15,430 nt of DNA, from positions 1 through 15,430 of the forward strand of contig CALBKP010000033.1 of NCBI GenBank assembly GCA_937895825.1, given 5' to 3'. Below, one piece after another: positions 14,343 to 15,430 of this stretch. Numbering within the stretch: the first letter of the stretch is position 1; each line of letters opens with the position of its first letter. Under the pieces are notes generated by a model, which made no database searches, was not told where the DNA came from, and saw nothing but the letters and a program-made list of their open reading frames with translations. The stretch comes from an uncultured Alistipes sp. (GTDB lineage: Bacteria; Bacteroidota; Bacteroidia; Bacteroidales; Rikenellaceae). Both the position numbers and the translations under genes were made by a program.

Positions 14343-15430
14343 TTACTTGTTTGCCTCGATTTCAGCGGCAACGAGCTCCTTCATAAACTTAGCGAACTCG
14401 TCGATAGTCATCTGACCCTTGTCGCCCTCACCCTGAGCACGTACCGATACCTTACGCTCCTCAGCCTCCTTCTCACCTACGATCAAGAGATATGGGATAC
14501 GCTTAAGCTCGTTATCACGAATCTTACGGCCGATCTTCTCGTTACGGTCGTCAACCTGGGTGCGAACATCCTGCATGTTAAGTTCGTGGGCAACCTCTTC
14601 AGCATAAGCGTTGTACTTCTCCGAAATAGGAAGAACGACAACCTGATCGGGAGTGAGCCACAATGGGAACTTACCAGCAGTGTGCTCCAACAATACGGCA
14701 ACGAAACGCTCCATAGAGCCGAACGGTGCGCGGTGGATCATGATAGGACGGTGGAGCTTATCGTCAGAGCCCTTATACGTAAGGTCGAAACGCTCGGGAA
14801 GGTTGTAGTCTACCTGGATAGTACCGAGCTGCCAGCTACGACCCAGAGCATCCTTAACCATGAAGTCGAGCTTAGGGCCATAGAACGCTGCCTCACCAAG
14901 CTCAACAGTGGTCTTAAGACCCTTGTCAGCACAAGCCTGAATGATAGCAGCCTCAGCCTTCTCCCAGTTCTCATCCGAGCCGATATACTTCTCCTTGTTA
15001 TTAGGATCGCGGAGCGAGATCTGAGCTGTATAGTTGTCGAACTTCAACGTACGGAAGATATAGAGCACGATGTCCATAACCTTCTCGAACTCCTCCAACA
15101 ACTGGTCGGGACGTACAAAGAGGTGAGCATCGTCCTGAGTGAACGAGCGCACACGTGTAAGACCGTGAAGCTCACCCGACTGCTCGTAACGATATACTGT
15201 ACCAAACTCAGCCAGACGTACGGGAAGATCCTTATACGAACGAGGCTTCGAGCGGTAGATCTCGCAGTGGTGGGGGCAGTTCATAGGCTTCAACAGATAC
15301 TCCTCTCCCTCGAATGGAGTGTGGATAGGCTGGAACGAGTCCTTACCATACTTAGCATAGTGGCCCGAGGTAACGTAGAGGTCCTTGTTGCCGATATGCG
15401 GAGTGATAACCTGCTGGTAGCCGTAATCCT
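14343..15430 (-). CDS. thrS: Threonyl-tRNA synthetase (5' end outside window)
   Basis: The visible 362 codons cover the catalytic and anticodon-binding parts of ThrRS; the TGS and editing domains lie beyond the right edge. The three ligands of the active-site zinc are present: Cys in KPMNCPHH (codon at 15278), His in FTQDDAHLF (codon at 15125) and His in MIHRAPFGSMERF (codon at 14735). Motif 2 (YRYEQSGELHGLTRVRSF) and motif 3 (GSMERFVAVLLEH) mark a class II synthetase. The C-terminal domain LTPDQVVVLPISEKYNAYA reads the tRNA anticodon. The enzyme charges tRNA-Thr in the cytoplasm. The frame is open to the window edge, so the apparent start at 15293 is only an internal TTG. infC follows 27 bases after its stop, the common thrS-infC order. 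Confidence 0.97.
   Translation of the reverse strand, partial: DYGYQQVITPHIGNKDLYVTSGHYAKYGKDSFQPIHTPFEGEEYLLKPMNCPHHCEIYRSKPRSYKDLPVRLAEFGTVYRYEQSGELHGLTRVRSFTQDDAHLFVRPDQLLEEFEKVMDIVLYIFRTLKFDNYTAQISLRDPNNKEKYIGSDENWEKAEAAIIQACADKGLKTTVELGEAAFYGPKLDFMVKDALGRSWQLGTIQVDYNLPERFDLTYKGSDDKLHRPIMIHRAPFGSMERFVAVLLEHTAGKFPLWLTPDQVVVLPISEKYNAYAEEVAHELNMQDVRTQVDDRNEKIGRKIRDNELKRIPYLLIVGEKEAEERKVSVRAQGEGDKGQMTIDEFAKFMKELVAAEIEANK

Overview
The window reads as a chromosomal segment of a Bacteroidota bacterium, most likely Bacteroidales. An Alistipes-like (Rikenellaceae) source is my inference and not proven. The support is: lipoproteins with the Bacteroidota C-G-D-D type export signal, a TamL-type lipoprotein Omp85, MurA with Asp at the fosfomycin-target position, and at least four promoters matching the Bacteroidota pattern TTG-N18/19-TAnnTTTG. 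I saw no rRNA, tRNA, CRISPR array, insertion sequence or phage gene.

Left part (1-5739), all on the minus strand. In transcription order: murA, a three-copy 46/47-bp tandem repeat, then a tight cluster of thymidine kinase, threonylcarbamoyladenylate synthase and a hotdog thioesterase closed by a terminator hairpin. After it, under its own promoter, comes a large surface alpha-amylase-family lipoprotein that runs off the left edge.

Middle (5740-9242). A divergent promoter region separates murA from a plus-strand AraC-family regulator, which has its own terminator. Then come an AT-rich outer-membrane beta-barrel gene (minus), a gene-free AT-rich gap, and a Stealth-family sugar-phosphate transferase gene (minus) with a near-consensus promoter. 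This is the most accessory-looking part.

Right part (9243-15430). dapF and tamL form a two-gene minus-strand operon. An alpha/beta hydrolase gene is transcribed divergently from dapF. It converges on the thrS-infC operon across two stem-loops. infC has no in-frame AUG near its start and seems to start at TTG. The rpmI-rplT genes usually found after infC are absent.

Together the genes cover envelope building (murA, dapF, tamL, Stealth, beta-barrel), translation (tsaC/sua5, infC, thrS), nucleotide salvage (tdk) and starch or glycogen use (GH13). I found no convincing undescribed multi-gene system. The points most worth a second look are the infC start and broken operon context, the murA-tdk repeat array, the stand-alone Stealth gene, and an inverted repeat overlapping the hydrolase promoter.
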